Source: Meconema thalassinum (Eukaryota; Arthropoda; Insecta; Orthoptera; Tettigoniidae). Taken from it: a stretch of DNA of 64,000 bases. Under the pieces are notes generated by a model. The model made no database searches. It worked only from the letters and a program-made list of their open reading frames with translations, and was not told the origin of the DNA. The DNA lies in assembly GCA_946902985.2 (NCBI GenBank), contig OX336399.1, forward strand, positions 158,472,411 to 158,536,410, given 5' to 3'. The translations under genes and the position numbers were made by a program. This document shows, one piece after another, positions 53,280-64,000 of this stretch. Each line of letters begins with the position of its first letter. The stretch's first letter is position 1.

Positions 53280-53950
53280 TCTCATTTCAGTGTCTGCGTC
53301 TTGTTCGTTTGCTGGCTTTGACATCTTGCCAGTATCTCTTGAGCCCATCTATCACCTTGTTCTTCCGCTCCTCTGTTAAAGGGCCTCTTCGTCTTCTGGG
53401 TTCCACCTCCACCATAAAACCCTGATAGCTTTTCACCATCCTTCTGAAACTATTCCTGTCTTTGATTTTATCCTCCGTGATGCCCATCTGTCTCACACTC
53501 TTGTAACAATTTCAACTTGGAGATCTTCGCTTTGAGAAAATTCCAGATTTTCTTTGTGAGCCGGTCATTATCCATACGGAAGATGTGCCCATGAAACAGC
53601 AATCTTCGCTTTATAATTGTTGTTGTTATCGGTTCCATCTTGCTGTATACTTCTTTATTTGATATAAGTCGAACCTGTCCGTCAACCCATCCGTTGCTCA
53701 AGATCCTCCGTAGTTGTCTGCGTTCTCTTTTAAGTAGTTGATTGACTTGTCCTGTCCGAATCATACACAGGGTCTCCGAAGCATATAAACCTTCTGGTCT
53801 GACAACAGTGCTGTAGTGCCTTAGTTTGGCTCCTATACTCAGCATCTTCTTATTGTAGATGTTTTTAGTCAGTTGGAACCGAGTGGGTGAAACTTTATAG
53901 GGGTTTTTGGTGCCACCGCTTGCTTGCCTTGTAGTAGTACCTGCTGACAA
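53280..53950 (-). mobile_element. LINE 3' fragment (family L5)
   Basis: Minus-strand frames 53468-53950 and 53287-53496 encode a LINE C-terminus: AKLRHYSTVVRPEGLYASET, RRQLRRIL, IKRRLLFHGHIFRM, then a frameshift and GLKRYWQDVKASKRTRRRH before the stop. RT core missing. 53951-54580 is AT-rich without recognised features. Confidence 0.8.
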
Positions 53951-54588
53951 CGTTAAAAACGCTAGCAGTCATCGCGTACGACGATGTAGTTGAGTTGTAC
54001 TTCTATAGATGGCAGCAAAATCGGAAAATTGGTGGGTATTCTTGTTAATGTTGTATATTTAATTAATATTTGAATATATATAAATAGTAAATACATATTG
54101 CAGTGCTTAGAAAAGAATACAATCGGTTTCGAACAATATTATACAAAGAAATTGAATTATATTGAATCACACATCGATTTTAGTCGATACACAGCGCTCG
54201 AAAACGACATCAGATACTATCGATATAATGCAAAATAAGAGCTGGTTGTTCCAACGCTTCCCGTAATTCAAACGTGATATTTCTTAATTCGATTGATGGG
54301 AAGTACCGCACTGACAAATAATACTGGTGTGTGATAAGTGCAGCTGTAATTTTGTATTACAATTCATTTTTAATATTGTAGTTTAGTAGCCTACTCTTTC
54401 TATTTGTACATATCTGTGGGGTAGGCCTATGTCATGCTATGTGCTTTGTGGAAACATGGGCTGATAACCTTGAACATCCACAACTATAAACCGCACTCGT
54501 AGCTGACAACAAGAAAGAAAATACGAACTGTATGTTTATTTTTGACTAGGATTTCGATGTCATATGATGTTTCTTACCAACATATGGG

Positions 54589-55859
54589 TAGAGCCCTGCG
54601 CGGATAAACAAAACGTTATCCGCATCCGCCCCGCATCCGCACGACTGTTATCCGCATCCGCCCCGCATCCGCATGACTTTCATTCGCATCAGCCCCACAT
54701 CCGCATGACTTTTATCCAAATCCGCTGATAATTCAGTATTATGTTTAATTTATTAGATCAAGCATAACGTGTTAAACTAACACATTTAGACATTTGAGGA
54801 GAAAGTCGGTCCTGACAATTTGCTTAATTGCAAGGAACTTCAAGTTGGCATTCCAAGGGACTTCAAGTTGGATGACGCTTCTGGTTCTTGACCTCCGCTT
54901 TAGACACACACAAAAAATGGCTACTTTCGCACTTGTGCCTCAGTAAGTTTCATGTGCCCGATTTGTGTCCTGAGTATGAATACACTTTTTTACAGGTAAA
55001 ACATCACTATATCGTTCACCTTTTCGTTTTCATTGAAAACGTAACCAAATGTCTGCCATATCGTTGACTTGAGCTTTGTTTCACGCGCTATTGAATATTC
55101 ACCTTGGTTTATTTTAATAGATAGTTTATCCATGTTGGTGAAATGATGTTCATACTCACGGTCGCGGTAACATTGAATACGTGAACTTCTCTTTACGCTT
55201 GGAGAAAGGCATTGACATTTGGCCGGAAATTCCAAGTCAGTCATCATCCTTCTGCTTCTGGACCCATCCATGTTCGCATAGATGATGTCATAGTTGATGT
55301 TGCAATATCACAGCCTACGTGCTTCAGTGACAAGTTGGAAATAAATCTACAGATATACCTGAATCCCGATCTTCCAGGATAGCTTAGATGGCGAAGTAGC
55401 TGACATGAGGAATGTTAATGATGTCACCACGATGAACTAACAAGCTTATTGACAGCATTATATCTCGTGCGTATAGTAATAATGGAAGTGAGAATTGATG
55501 ATGATGATGAAGAGATCTCAAGACCATCTACTACAAACATGCGGTACTTAATAAAATGTAGTTGAAAGCATATGAGTAAAACGTTCTTCTCGTGTATAAG
55601 TGCAATACGTGCCCGAATATTTCGTATGCAATAGGCTATAGGAGTATTCCTCTTTTAAGCATGAAGCTGTAGATTGGCATATCAAATATGTAATATTAAC
55701 GTAAGTTAGTATTCTAAAGACCATCCGCAAATTTACTCGAAACATTATCCGCAGCGTATCCGCTATCCACACAGCAATGCAAACTATATCCGCGTGGCGA
55801 AAATATTTGCGGATATCCGCGGGTTTATCCGCGGATATCCGCATCCGCGCAGGGGTTTA
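54589..55859 (-). mobile_element. hAT-type element with BED-finger relic
   Basis: Perfect CATATGGG flanks (54581-54588 and 55860-55867). Ends TAGAGCCCTGCGCGGAT and TAAACCCCTGCGCGGAT. Clusters of ATCCGCATCCGC-type motifs lie inside both ends. On the minus strand, 54990-55271 reads KSTIWQTFGYVFNENEK, like the start of a BED zinc finger of hAT proteins, then decays. No catalytic domain. Confidence 0.88.
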
Positions 55860-56018
55860 CATATGGGCTGAAGAAGAAAACATATCAAGTTTCCGAAACA
55901 TGTACCTATAGTAATTTTAGTAAAGTAAAGTATTGATTTGGCGAGTGAAAATTGTGTTATACTTCTTGTATCCACAACTATTCTGATAGAGCCTATGTTT
56001 TCTTCTCTACCTGATATC

Positions 56019-56082
56019 ACAGGGGAAAGAAAGAAAGAAAGAAAGAAAGAAAGGAATATAAAGTAGAGGGGGGGGGGGGGAT
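56019..56082. repeat. (GAAA)n microsatellite and G-run
   Basis: About 35 bp of GAAA repeats, then GGGGGGGGGG near 56071. Confidence 0.85.
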
Positions 56083-56339
56083 AGAAGGGGAAAGGGGCAA
56101 GTAGGCCAGGTCGGGGACGCGTCGCGCTCGACAGTGCATCGTCGCGCCATCTCACATTGTCAGTTGGAACTACTTGCGCCGAGCAATAGGTTGGTGTCAA
56201 AATTTTGCATTACGTTGCAGCTCTACCCATATATCATCCTTGGTTGGAACGCTCGCTCTAGTTTCAGGATGCGGGTATTGGTCGCTTCTTGTTCTAGCTC
56301 AGTTCATTATGCAGTAACTTAGGTGACATTTTATATAAT

Positions 56340-56546
56340 AACTAGCGGACCCGTGCGACATTTCTCGCATGTGTATAAACCACCCGCCTGGCTTTACTGT
56401 TATGCGGGCTTCTATAAATATGTTTATTTGTTTAAACGCACTTTTTAAACAAATTGTTGATATTTATGAAATCAGAAAGCAATTCATCACTGCTGCTGGT
56501 TGTGTGCGCCCCATGTGTACGGACTACCCGCCCGGCCCTAGTGCTA
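56340..56546 (+). repeat. Repeat with ACTAGCGGACCCGTGCGA edge
   Basis: ACTAGCGGACCCGTGCGA and TTTCTCGCATG recur inverted at 45977-46006, and a variant is at 49165. Two CCCGCC..GG.TTTA..TATGCGGGCTT blocks are inside. Family not identified; text resembling it continues beyond the hAT at 60662-60760. Confidence 0.45.
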
Positions 56547-56902
56547 TGCGGGCTTTATGCCAGACGTTACGTATTACCCGGAGCAATTCCGTGTTTTCTT
56601 GTTTTGTTCCGCGTTCCGTTTTAATCTTTAACGGAACGCCAAATATTCTGGTTTTGGTTAATTTGATAATATATTCAATTTCGTTCCGATTTTCAAATGC
56701 CCCGCTTCAGAATTGATTGTAATATCTAGCTTGTTTTCTGGTGATACAGGTGCAAGTTTGGAAGAGAAAATGATTTCTATGTCTGTGTCAGATGGGTAGC
56801 CTACATTAGGGGCAACAACGTTACGGAATATCTTAGTCCTTGTGAATTTCATACTCAACATTTTCCCCTCCAATGCTTTTACAGACAGAGTTTTTTCTGT
56901 TG

Positions 56903-59233
56903 TTGTTGTTGTTTGAGTCTTCAGTCTTTTGACTGGTTTGATGCAGCCCTCCATGCCTCCCTGTCCTGTGCTAATCGTGTCATCTCTACATAGCTACCAG
57001 TACCACACCCTACATCCAGGGCAATCTGTTTAACATATTCTAACCTTGGTCTACCCCTACAGTTCTTGTCCTCAACCCTTCCTTCCATCACTAAGCTTGC
57101 TATTCCTGGGTGTCTTAGTATGTGTCCTACCAACCTATCTCTTCTCTTCATTAGCAGTCGCCAGAAACATCTCTTTTCTCCCACTCATAATAATACCTCT
57201 TCGTTTGTAACCCTATCTACCCATCTGATCTCCATCATTCTCCTGTCCCGTGGCTTATGATCGCGAGATTAACGGTCACGTTAAACTACAAGCTTCCTTC
57301 ATTCTCCTGTAACACCACATTTCAAATGCTTCAATTCTCCTCTTTTCTGCTGCACCAATAGTCCAAGTTTCACTTCCATAGAGCGCCACTCTCCAGACAA
57401 AGGCTTTCAAAAATGACTTCCTAATACCTAAATCTATATTCAATGTCAACAGATTCCTTTTTTGTAGAAATGCTTTCCTTGCCTGAGCCAACCTACTTTT
57501 TATATCCTCTTTGCTTCATCCATCACTGGTTATTTTGCTTCCTAAGTAACAGAACTCTCCTACTTCCTTCAGCTTTCCACCTGCCAATTTGATGTCCATA
57601 GAAGTTTCTGATTTATTTCGGCTGCATTCCAGTATTTTTGTTTTACATTTATTAATTTTCATCATGAATTCCTTCCGTAAGACGGAGTCCATACCATTCA
57701 AAAACTCATTCAAATCCTCAGGCGTGTTGGCCAAGATGACGATGTCATCAGCAAATCTCAGAGTTGAAATTATTTTTCCTTGAATCTTCACTCCCACTTA
57801 ATTTTTTTCTCCAATTTCCTTCATTGCTTGTTCAATGTAAAGATTGAAAAGTATGGGTGATAAGTTGCAGCCTTACCTCACACCTTTCTGAATACCAGCT
57901 TCTCTCTCATGTCCTTCAGATCGAATGACTGCTGTCTGGTTTCTGCATAGATCACCCTCCTATCCCTATACTTTATTCCAATAGATTTCAAAATGTCAAA
58001 CAATTTAGTCTAATCTACGTTATCAAAAGCCTTTTCTAAGCCTAGAAATGCCATGAACGTTCTCTTATCTTTCCTTATTCTACCTTCCAAAATCAGCCTA
58101 AGACTTGGTACAGCTTCCCTTGTTCCTACATTTCTCCTGAAACCAAACTGGCCTTCACCCAACTCCGTTTCTATCTGGCTTTCCATCCTCTTGTATATTA
58201 TTCTAGACAGGATCATTGAAGCATGAGTAATCAAGCTGATTGTACGGTAATCTTCACATTTGTCAGCTCCCACTTTCTTTGGTATAGGGATAATAACATT
58301 CTTCTTGAAATCAGGGGGTACCTCACCTGTCTCATAAATCCTACACACCAAGTGAAATAACCTGATCAGACCTTCATCTCCTATGCAGCGTAGCAACTCA
58401 ATCGGTATATCATCTATGCCGGGTGCTTTGTTCCTGCTTAAGTCCTCCAATGCTTTGTCAAATTCTGATCTCAATATTAAATCTCCTTTTGCATCCTCAT
58501 CAATTTTCTCCTCCATTTCCATTACGTGATTCTCAATCTCCTTTCCCTTATACAAACACTCTATGTAAGCTTTCCATCTCTCAACCTTTTCTTCCCTATC
58601 TGTTAGAGGCTTTCCATTTGTGTCCTTAATATTACAGCACTTAGTCTTCTTTTCCCCTAAAGTATTCTTAATCCTTCGATAAGCTGTGTCTACTCTTCCT
58701 AATTTCAGACAATTTTCTATACCTGCGATTTCTCTTTCAACCATTCTTCTTTCGCTTCCTTGCAATTCTTGTTTACCTCATTTCTCAGACGTCTGTATTC
58801 CGCTTTCCCCTTTTCATCTCTTACATTCTTGTGTTTCCGCCTTTCATCCATCAATTCTAGTATATCCTGAGTTATCCAAGGTTTTTTACCTATTCTTTCT
58901 TTCCTACCAATGTTTTCTTCTGCGGATTTTATTATTTCGTTCTTCACAAGTGCCCATTCGCCTGCAATTGAAGTTTGTTTAGGGTTTTTCATTAGTCCTT
59001 CCTTTATACTCTTCTTGAATCTTTCATTTACATCCTTCACTTTCAGTCTGTCTATGGCCCACCGTTTTGGCTTTTGACTCTTCTTCAATTTCTTCAACTT
59101 TAATCTGCATTTCATAACAACCAGATTGTGGTCAGAGTTTATGTCAGCACCAGGATATGTTTTACAATCCAAAATTTGGTTTCGAAACCTCTGCTTGACC
59201 ATAATGAAGTCGATTTGGTAATGCCTTATATCT
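56903..59233 (-). mobile_element. LINE (family L4, CAA tail), 5' truncated
   Basis: Broken frames on the minus strand: end of the endonuclease (58717-59202, PGADINSDHNLVVMKCRL, where SDH is a catalytic motif), RT (58010-58765, NKAPGIDDIPIELL, GFRRNVGTREA, FLGLEKAFDNVD, where FLD reads FLG), thumb with FADD (57516-57797), and C-terminus (57276-57491, 56921-57184: RRDRLVGHILRHPG, RGRPRLEYVKQI). Ends (CAA)n. Possible short ACAGA duplication. RTE-like by the tail and C-terminus. A scrap is at 42262-42380. Confidence 0.92.
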
Positions 59234-59516
59234 CCTGGTCTCTGTCATGAATATCAAATGGAGAGATGATAGAAACAGAAGCTCCATTAGTTTGATAAAA
59301 CAAGAATTGTTCACATATTACAATTATGACGAAATTTGTAGTAAATTTTATCAGAAGGTACAAATAAAAAATACTTGCAAAGGGTCGTTCAAATGAAAAG
59401 CATTTATAAGTTGCTGGTGTCATAGGACTATATGATGTGTCAGCAATATCTAGTTTCAATCTTGTGTATTAGATTATGCAATGTTTATTTAATACATATG
59501 TGTATTATTTATTACA

Positions 59517-60572
59517 GCCCGGCGCGGATCTAGAGTTTGGTTTTGGGGGGGGGGGGGGTTCAGAGATTCGATCTAGAGTTTGGCTTTGGGGGGGGGGGGG
59601 TCAGAGAATCGAAATTGTTAAGAAAAACGCAATCACAAAATAACCAGCTCCGTGGCTTAGGCGGCAGCATGCCGGCCTCTCACCGCTGGGTCCGTGGTTC
59701 AAATCCCGGGCACTCCATGTGAGATCTGTGCTGGACAAAACGGAGGCAGACAGGTTTTTCTCCGGGTACTCCGGTTTTCCCTGTCAAAATTTCATTCCAG
59801 CAACACTCTCCACTATCATTTCATTTCATCTGTCATTCATTTAATCATTGCCCCAGAGGAGTGCGTCAGGCCTCGGCAGCCGGCACAGTTCATATCCTCG
59901 CCGCTAGTTGGGGGCTTCATTCATTCCATTCCTGACCCGGTCGGAGACTGGAAGCAGGCTGTGGATTTTCATTTTCATTTTTCACAAAACCAGACCAATT
60001 TTTTTGCAAGCTTCATGGATAGAAATTTGATGCGTTTAGCGCACCAAAAATATTCGTACAAATTGCAACGGCGTGTTTTGCGACTCTTACATCGAGCTTC
60101 GAGAAAAGGATCAAGGTACGTTACAGTTTCGGCAAGTCAAGTTGATACCGACAAAGGGAGAAAGTCACAGCTTAAATTGCCAACCAAGCTTGCAGTTTGG
60201 ACGTCGGCAAAAATTTTGGTGCGAAAAAAGCCCCAGTTTCCTATCCGTGCATTGCTGCACATTCATCGTGACATCACTTTAAACATCGATTCGGTAATCA
60301 CAAGGTTTGCTAAACAAAATAGACGAGTTGATTTTGTTGTATAACTAATAGTTTTTATACAAGAGGTTTGAAGTTGTAAATATGTACAGTATAATTCCAA
60401 TAAAGATAATTCAGTATTGAATAAAATGAAACAAAACTGTTTTTCTGTTAAAATTCGTTAAGTTTTATTTGTCTGGTAATTGTGTTTTCGTTTTTTGAGT
60501 TTGCAAAAAAATTTGGTCTCCGTTTGGGGGGGGGGGGGGTCATGACCCCCCCCCCCCTTGAATCCGCGCCTG
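59517..60572. mobile_element. TIR element with poly-G tracts
   Basis: Flanked by ATTACA (59511-59516 and 60573-60578). Ends GGCGCGGATC and GAATCCGCGCC are inverted. G runs of 13-14 lie at 59545-59558 and 59588-59600, and the right end has G14-TCATGA-C12 (60526-60557). An open stretch at 59990-60344 (ITRFAKQNRRVDFVV end) is unrecognised; AATAAAG at 60402 and AATAAAATG at 60420 follow. It carries an S1 SINE. Confidence 0.75.
59641..59981 (+). mobile_element. SINE family S1, inside the poly-G element
   Basis: Flanked by TCACAAAA (59633-59640 and 59982-59989). Head CTCCGTGGCTTAGGCGGCAG and B box GGTTCAAATCC, same body and 3' end as the other two copies. Confidence 0.93.
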
Positions 60573-60769
60573 ATTACAACATTTAACAACCTTGATTAGA
60601 AAAAAAAGAATGTTTTGGGACGTGTGTTCTGTTTTTCCATTCTTGAAATCTGGCAACCCTATTTATGCGACACAGTTCTGCCAGGGGCTATCGTCTTGTT
60701 TAATTGTTTAAAAGCACTTAACAAACAAATATATTTCCGTTAATTCTTCAAGAAATGCAAGATTTTCCC

Positions 60770-61960
60770 TGTACTTCTTCTGCGCGAATGGGTCTCCTAG
60801 GACCACGTGGAATCAACACTTCTTGGCCTTGATGTTTGCCCAATAACTCTTCATGCGCAACGATTGAGCGAGTCTTCGTTGCTGCGACCAGTGGCGGATC
60901 GAGGCCTTGCGGGGCCCTGGGCTATAATGATAAGGTGGGGCCCACAAAAATAGGAAATTTAAAAAAAATCAAATCAAATGGAAAATAGTTTTGTAATAAT
61001 AATAAAATAAAGAATAACAATATTTTGTATACACTACAGTACATTTTTTAAATAATATGAAAGAAACCTTGAAGTCCCCTTGAAGAAGATTATGTAAACT
61101 ATGAAATATTAAAATATTACTTTGCGACTTTTTTCTCGGCTGAAGTCTTCTATCATTGCACTGAAATCTAAACTTGCTAAACGGTCACGGGAGGTCATAG
61201 CTGCACTGAAAAAAGGAATATGAATTATAAATTAGTTTGAAAAGTATAATTAATTAATTAATTAATTAAATTTAAAAAATCCATGGCGCGGGGCCCCCTA
61301 GACCGCGGGGCCCTGGGCGGTCGCCCTCCTCGCCCTCCCCTAGATCCGCCCCTGGCTGCGACCAGACGTGTCTGGTAGATCTTCTCTCTTTTGCCTCAAA
61401 ACCCCGTGTATGAGTAATTTTCCTAATTTCCTCCCGATCCTTGAGATTGGGAAAACCTAATTCAGCCAAGTCCTTTTCCGCCTGTTTGTACCAATTGGAC
61501 CTTGTTGCCATTTGCTGCAAATACGTATAGATTTTATTTGTTAACCTAGTTGGGTCCATTCTGTCCAAATGTCCCATAAATTGGATCCTTCTCATAAGGA
61601 TTGTGTCTGTATTTTAGTAAATTTTTAATAGATGTCAGCATTAGGTTTCAGAAAGTGAATTCCATCTTTAAATCTTGGTCCTAAATTTTTTCGCATGATT
61701 TTGCGTTCCTTAATCTCCAATTGATTTCTCAGTGTTTTATGTTGTAGATTAAGTGTGTCGGCTGCATGAGGGCTGCAGGCAAGACTACTGTTTTATATTG
61801 TTGAATTTTCCAATTCTCCCTGTACTATTGATTCAATTTGGAAGTTTTTTTGTACAAAACGCATCTTCCAACTCCCTCTGGTTTAGGAGCTTGAGTTTTG
61901 TGAATCATACACCTTAGCAAAATCTTGTAGCCTAGGCTTATAACGGTAGTCATTTAGAAT
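60770..61960 (-). mobile_element. LINE 3' remnant (family L6), split by a hAT MITE
   Basis: Minus strand: decayed text (KERKIMRKNLGPRFKDGI) at 61960-61600, then RRIQFMGHLDRMDPTRLTNK and KQAEKDLAELGFP (61380-61595), then after the MITE SLRMKSYWANIKAKKC, stop, and GAA-rich end. The same tail is at 37966-38080. Confidence 0.85.
60889..61354. mobile_element. hAT-type MITE
   Basis: Perfect 8-bp duplication GCTGCGAC (60881-60888 and 61355-61362). Ends CAGTGGCGGATC and CAGGGGCGGATC (inverted). GC-rich GGGGCCCTGGGC near both ends with an AT-rich middle. No frame. Confidence 0.92.
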
Positions 61961-62929
61961 AGTGATATGAAATCTATTGAAGTATGACTTGAACTTCCCA
62001 CATCTAGATAAGAATTGAATATGATTAGGTTTAAACTGAGAATATGCAAAGAGGAAAGAAGAACCTAATTTTTTTTTTTAATGTGATGAGGGACAAATTA
62101 GAGTTGAACCCCATTTATAAGTCACCTATTTTGGGCATTTTGTTTCCCTATACCGTACTATACATAATATCCTCCAAGACACCAATCTCTCTGATGATGA
62201 TACTGATAATTGTATGGCTTAAGCTGCCCTAGCATAGATCACTTCAATTGGAGCCATTGAGGTGATCTATTCTCCAATTTGGATGTTTTGTTTAACACTG
62301 CCATCTTTTTAACGTTGAAAACATTCCTATGTGCGAGATAACGGACCCTCACGCACAGGAATTTCCATTCAGTCGAGTGCAAACAGTGACCAAGTGAACT
62401 GTTCTCAACAGGACCGCGAACGACTCAACCAGATAAGTAGCCTGTACAATACAATCTGAATTGACCATTTACATCAACCACATATTCACTCCAAACAGGC
62501 AAATTCCGGAGATCAATCACCACTTCCAGTATCTCAACAAAACATCACATAGACCAGCGTTTCCCAAACTCTTTAAGAGATGATAATCTCTCGCGTACCA
62601 CCTAATGGTTGGGAGATATAGTAACTATAACCCCCACCACCACTACGGAACAGACTTAAAGATGGATTGCTTGTGTTTGTTCGAGTTAGACTGTTAGAGT
62701 TGAAGTTCAAATAATAACAAGTAGTTCCGAGAAGAACTATACAGCCTATTTCCATATATCCTACTTAGGTTAATTGCCTCTATCAACATACAAAATTTCT
62801 GTTTGATTGCTTTAATAGATTCGTAGATATTGAAATTCGACTAAATATTGCGGATTGAATTTTTATATACATAGGTCTTCGAGTTATGTACTGTTATATG
62901 AAGATTATTGTGTACGTGTAGTATTCAAA
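61961..62929. other. No gene seen
   Basis: AT-rich and unrecognised. CAGCGTTTCCCAAACT near 62553 looks like a hAT end, but no partner was found. Confidence 0.4.
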
Positions 62930-64000
62930 CTTCAATCGCATGATTAGGACACAAGAAGTAAAAACGAGATTTTAAAAATTCGTACAGCTGCCATCTTGTG
63001 GTTATGGAAACAATTGAAAAAAAATTAGATACCAATGGATTAACATTTCTATAAGGATTTACTGTACCAAGTGTCACTGCACTCGGATGGTTAAATTGCG
63101 AGAAACGACCATGTGAATATTTATTATTCGCGTCGCCGCCATGTTGGATTTGTGATCACCAGGTTATTGAAAGTCCTATAGGTGCACTTATGTTCATAGC
63201 CCCTATGAACATTTAAAAAAATCAGTTTTATTGCTGTAATAAATTCGTAGATATTGATATCCATCTAAATATTTCGGATGGTCGCCATGTTGGATTGTTA
63301 TACGTGTAGGCCATATAGTCATGTTCCATTAAAGGAAAATTATTGCATAGGTTCATTATTCAAACTTTCACTTCGATCGCATGATTACGGCACAAGAAAT
63401 ACAAACTTAATTTTAAAATTTGCACAGCCGCCATCTTGAGGTTATGTAAACAATTGAACCAAATTAAATACCAGTGCATTACAATGTGTATAAACATTTC
63501 CTGTACCAAGTTTCATTGCGTTTGGATCATTAAATCGCGAGAAAGGTCTATTTAAAATATTCAAATTCGCTTGGCCGCCATGTTCGTTTTGTAGTTAACC
63601 GGTTTTTGAAAGTCTTATAGATGAACTTCCAGTTGTGCCCTTGAACGAAGTTAGATGACGATGCATTACAATATGTATAAACATATACTGTACCAAGTTT
63701 TATTGCGTTTGTTTGGTTAAATCGCGAGAAACGTCTATTTAAAAGTCGCAAATTCGCTTGGCTGCCATGTTGGTTTTGTAGTTATCAGGTTTTCAAACGT
63801 CACATAGGTGAAGTTCTAGTAGTTCCCTTTATCACCGTAAAATATTCCAGGGTGATATCGGTAATAGTTTCGGAGATATTGAATGCTGGTGAAATATTTC
63901 GCACAGCCGCCATGTTGGATTGGTGAGACGTAACAAAATTTGAAGGGCACGATCAGGATCGTCCGGAATAGTGCTATGAACTTACCGGGTTTCATTGAAA
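62930..64000. repeat. Degenerate tandem repeat block, runs off the window
   Basis: ACAAGAA.TA.AAAC.. recurs at 62950 and 63392 (about 442 bp). CAAT.TGTATAAACAT and CTGTACCAAGTTT.ATTGCG recur about 187 bp apart (63482 and 63669). GCCGCCATGTTGG-type motifs recur about six times. Not coding. Confidence 0.7.

Larger units (their letters stand above)
56551..60661 (-). mobile_element. hAT-type element H, copy 2, with two inserts
   Basis: Inverted relative to 42707-44470: the right end is TCTGGCAACCCTA at 60649-60661, while the left tip (56551-56565) is blurred. Flanks TATGCG-type match weakly. Removing LINE 56903-59233 and the poly-G element 59517-60572 gives an element like copy 1 without its mariner. 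Confidence 0.82.

Overview
The window looks like intronic and intergenic DNA of a repeat-rich arthropod, most likely an insect. It is AT-rich, has spliced exons, no bacterial-style gene packing, and is built almost wholly of transposable elements (TEs) of insect type: Gypsy-like LTR retrotransposons, RTE-like LINEs, at least six tRNA-derived SINE families, mariner/Tc1, piggyBac-like and hAT elements. The SINE core domain and TE mix remind me of polyneopteran genomes, but that is an impression, not a test.

The one host gene I can support is a chymotrypsin-like (S1A) serine protease on the minus strand. Three exons (44677-44766, 38403-38567, 18909-19021) have clean splice sites and compatible phases. 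The second and third join in frame to create the catalytic-histidine motif TAAHC. The introns between them are about 6.1 and 19.4 kb and are filled with TEs. The rest of the gene lies outside the window or was not found.

Layout: 1-8366, Gypsy element A (plus; first 22 bp of its 5' LTR are outside; integrase mostly deleted; RT cut by a SINE). 8367-11472, two head-to-tail copies of one LINE family, the second cut by a SINE. 11473-13504, poorly identified DNA with a transposase relic and a weak exon candidate. 13507-17174, mariner-like element E, with element F inserted in its right terminal repeat; F carries a 293-bp satellite. 17349-18817, piggyBac-like element. 18909-19021, protease exon. 19290-24862, SINEs, a LINE scrap, a deleted mariner and hAT copy G1. 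24984-37965, Gypsy element B (minus), with two nested LINEs. 38403-45486, protease exons among LINEs, SINEs and a hAT element that holds a long-TIR mariner with a foldback insert. 46023-56082, SINEs, hAT elements, a solo LTR and a foldback element. 56551-60661, second copy of the 42.7-kb hAT element, split by a LINE and a poly-G TIR element. 60770-64000, LINE remnant with a hAT MITE, then degenerate tandem repeats.

The most unusual signals are: a ladder of tRNA-primer-site-like units inside the LTR ends of both Gypsy copies; an in-phase T TTA AAC frameshift site at gag/pol in both copies; register-preserving copy-number change in the Gag coiled coil; core exchange among SINE families; and nested inverted-repeat elements with clear target duplications. 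All identities and alignments were judged by eye.
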